Assembly: GCA_029942065.1 (NCBI GenBank)
Contig: JAPYTY010000135.1
Coordinates: 310 to 6,069 of the forward strand
DNA: 5,760 nt
Direction: 5' to 3'
Origin: Acidobacteriota bacterium
GTDB taxonomy: Bacteria > Acidobacteriota > UBA6911 > RPQK01 > JADFOI01
Part shown: piece by piece, positions 5,710 to 5,760 of the stretch
Layout of the letters: every line of letters starts with the position of its first letter
Position numbering within the stretch: position 1 is the first letter of the stretch
Translations under genes and position numbers: made by a program
The notes under the pieces: model-generated
Database searches by the model: none
What the model was told of the DNA's origin: nothing
Seen by the model: the letters and a program-made list of their open reading frames with translations, nothing else

Positions 5710-5760
5710 CTGACCTTGCCCCCTAAAACGAGTCCAGGTTGAATGTTAGGATTTTCGATT

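Larger units (their letters stand above)
5002..5760. mobile_element. Left end of a putative tRNA-Thr-integrated element, continuing past the window
   Basis: A tyrosine recombinase gene begins 130 bp after the tRNA 3' end on the opposite strand. GC falls to 251 of 540 bases (46.5%) over 5161-5700, below the left-hand genes. Tyrosine recombinases commonly use the 3' part of a tRNA gene as attB, so the boundary is probably inside the tRNA's T arm or acceptor stem. I found no second copy of that tRNA segment in the window, so the other att site must lie beyond 5760 if it exists. Whether this is an island, a prophage or a remnant cannot be told. Confidence 0.45.

Overview
The window is chromosomal DNA from a bacterium. 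By eye, GC is high-50s percent in the left-hand genes. The gene content (a FabI-like reductase, a split M16 peptidase pair, a TPR protein, a small CxxC/CxxC protein) and the repeat-rich spacers would suit an uncultured Acidobacteriota, Planctomycetota or deltaproteobacterial-type lineage. This placement is a weak inference; nothing here is taxonomically decisive.

Layout. 3-668 (+) is the 3' part of a short-chain dehydrogenase/reductase with the Tyr-x6-Lys spacing of enoyl-ACP reductases. 741-2012 and 2050-3393 (+) form a two-gene M16 metallopeptidase unit: the first has the inverted zinc motif HLFEH, and the second has lost it but keeps the C-terminal substrate-binding signature. They probably make a heterodimer like mitochondrial processing peptidase.

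3394-4026 has no gene but is full of repeats: an ACCACAAAGACAC-type tandem array starting at the stop codon, a GTAG-headed REP-like palindrome with a decayed second copy, and a 204-bp nested palindrome (3651-3854). In its outer 50-nt arms all ten differences are transitions. This is the most unusual part of the window. No transposase for these elements is present here.

4027-4350 (+) is a three-repeat TPR protein with a strong ribosome binding site. It converges on, and overlaps by 4 bp, a small CxxC...CxxC putative zinc-ribbon gene at 4347-4577 (-). 4578-4929 is non-coding as far as can be seen, apart from a possible promoter. 4930-5001 (+) is tRNA-Thr(CGT).

Immediately right of the tRNA, on the opposite strand, lies a tyrosine recombinase catalytic domain (5131-5709) in DNA of visibly lower GC (251 of 540 bases, 46.5%, over 5161-5700). 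A tRNA next to an integrase marks the likely left edge of an integrated element running past the right end of the window. The integrase reading frame is broken upstream of its catalytic domain; adding one base to a five-G run would join it to an ENP-containing frame. The element is therefore either decaying, carries a sequencing error there, or uses recoding.
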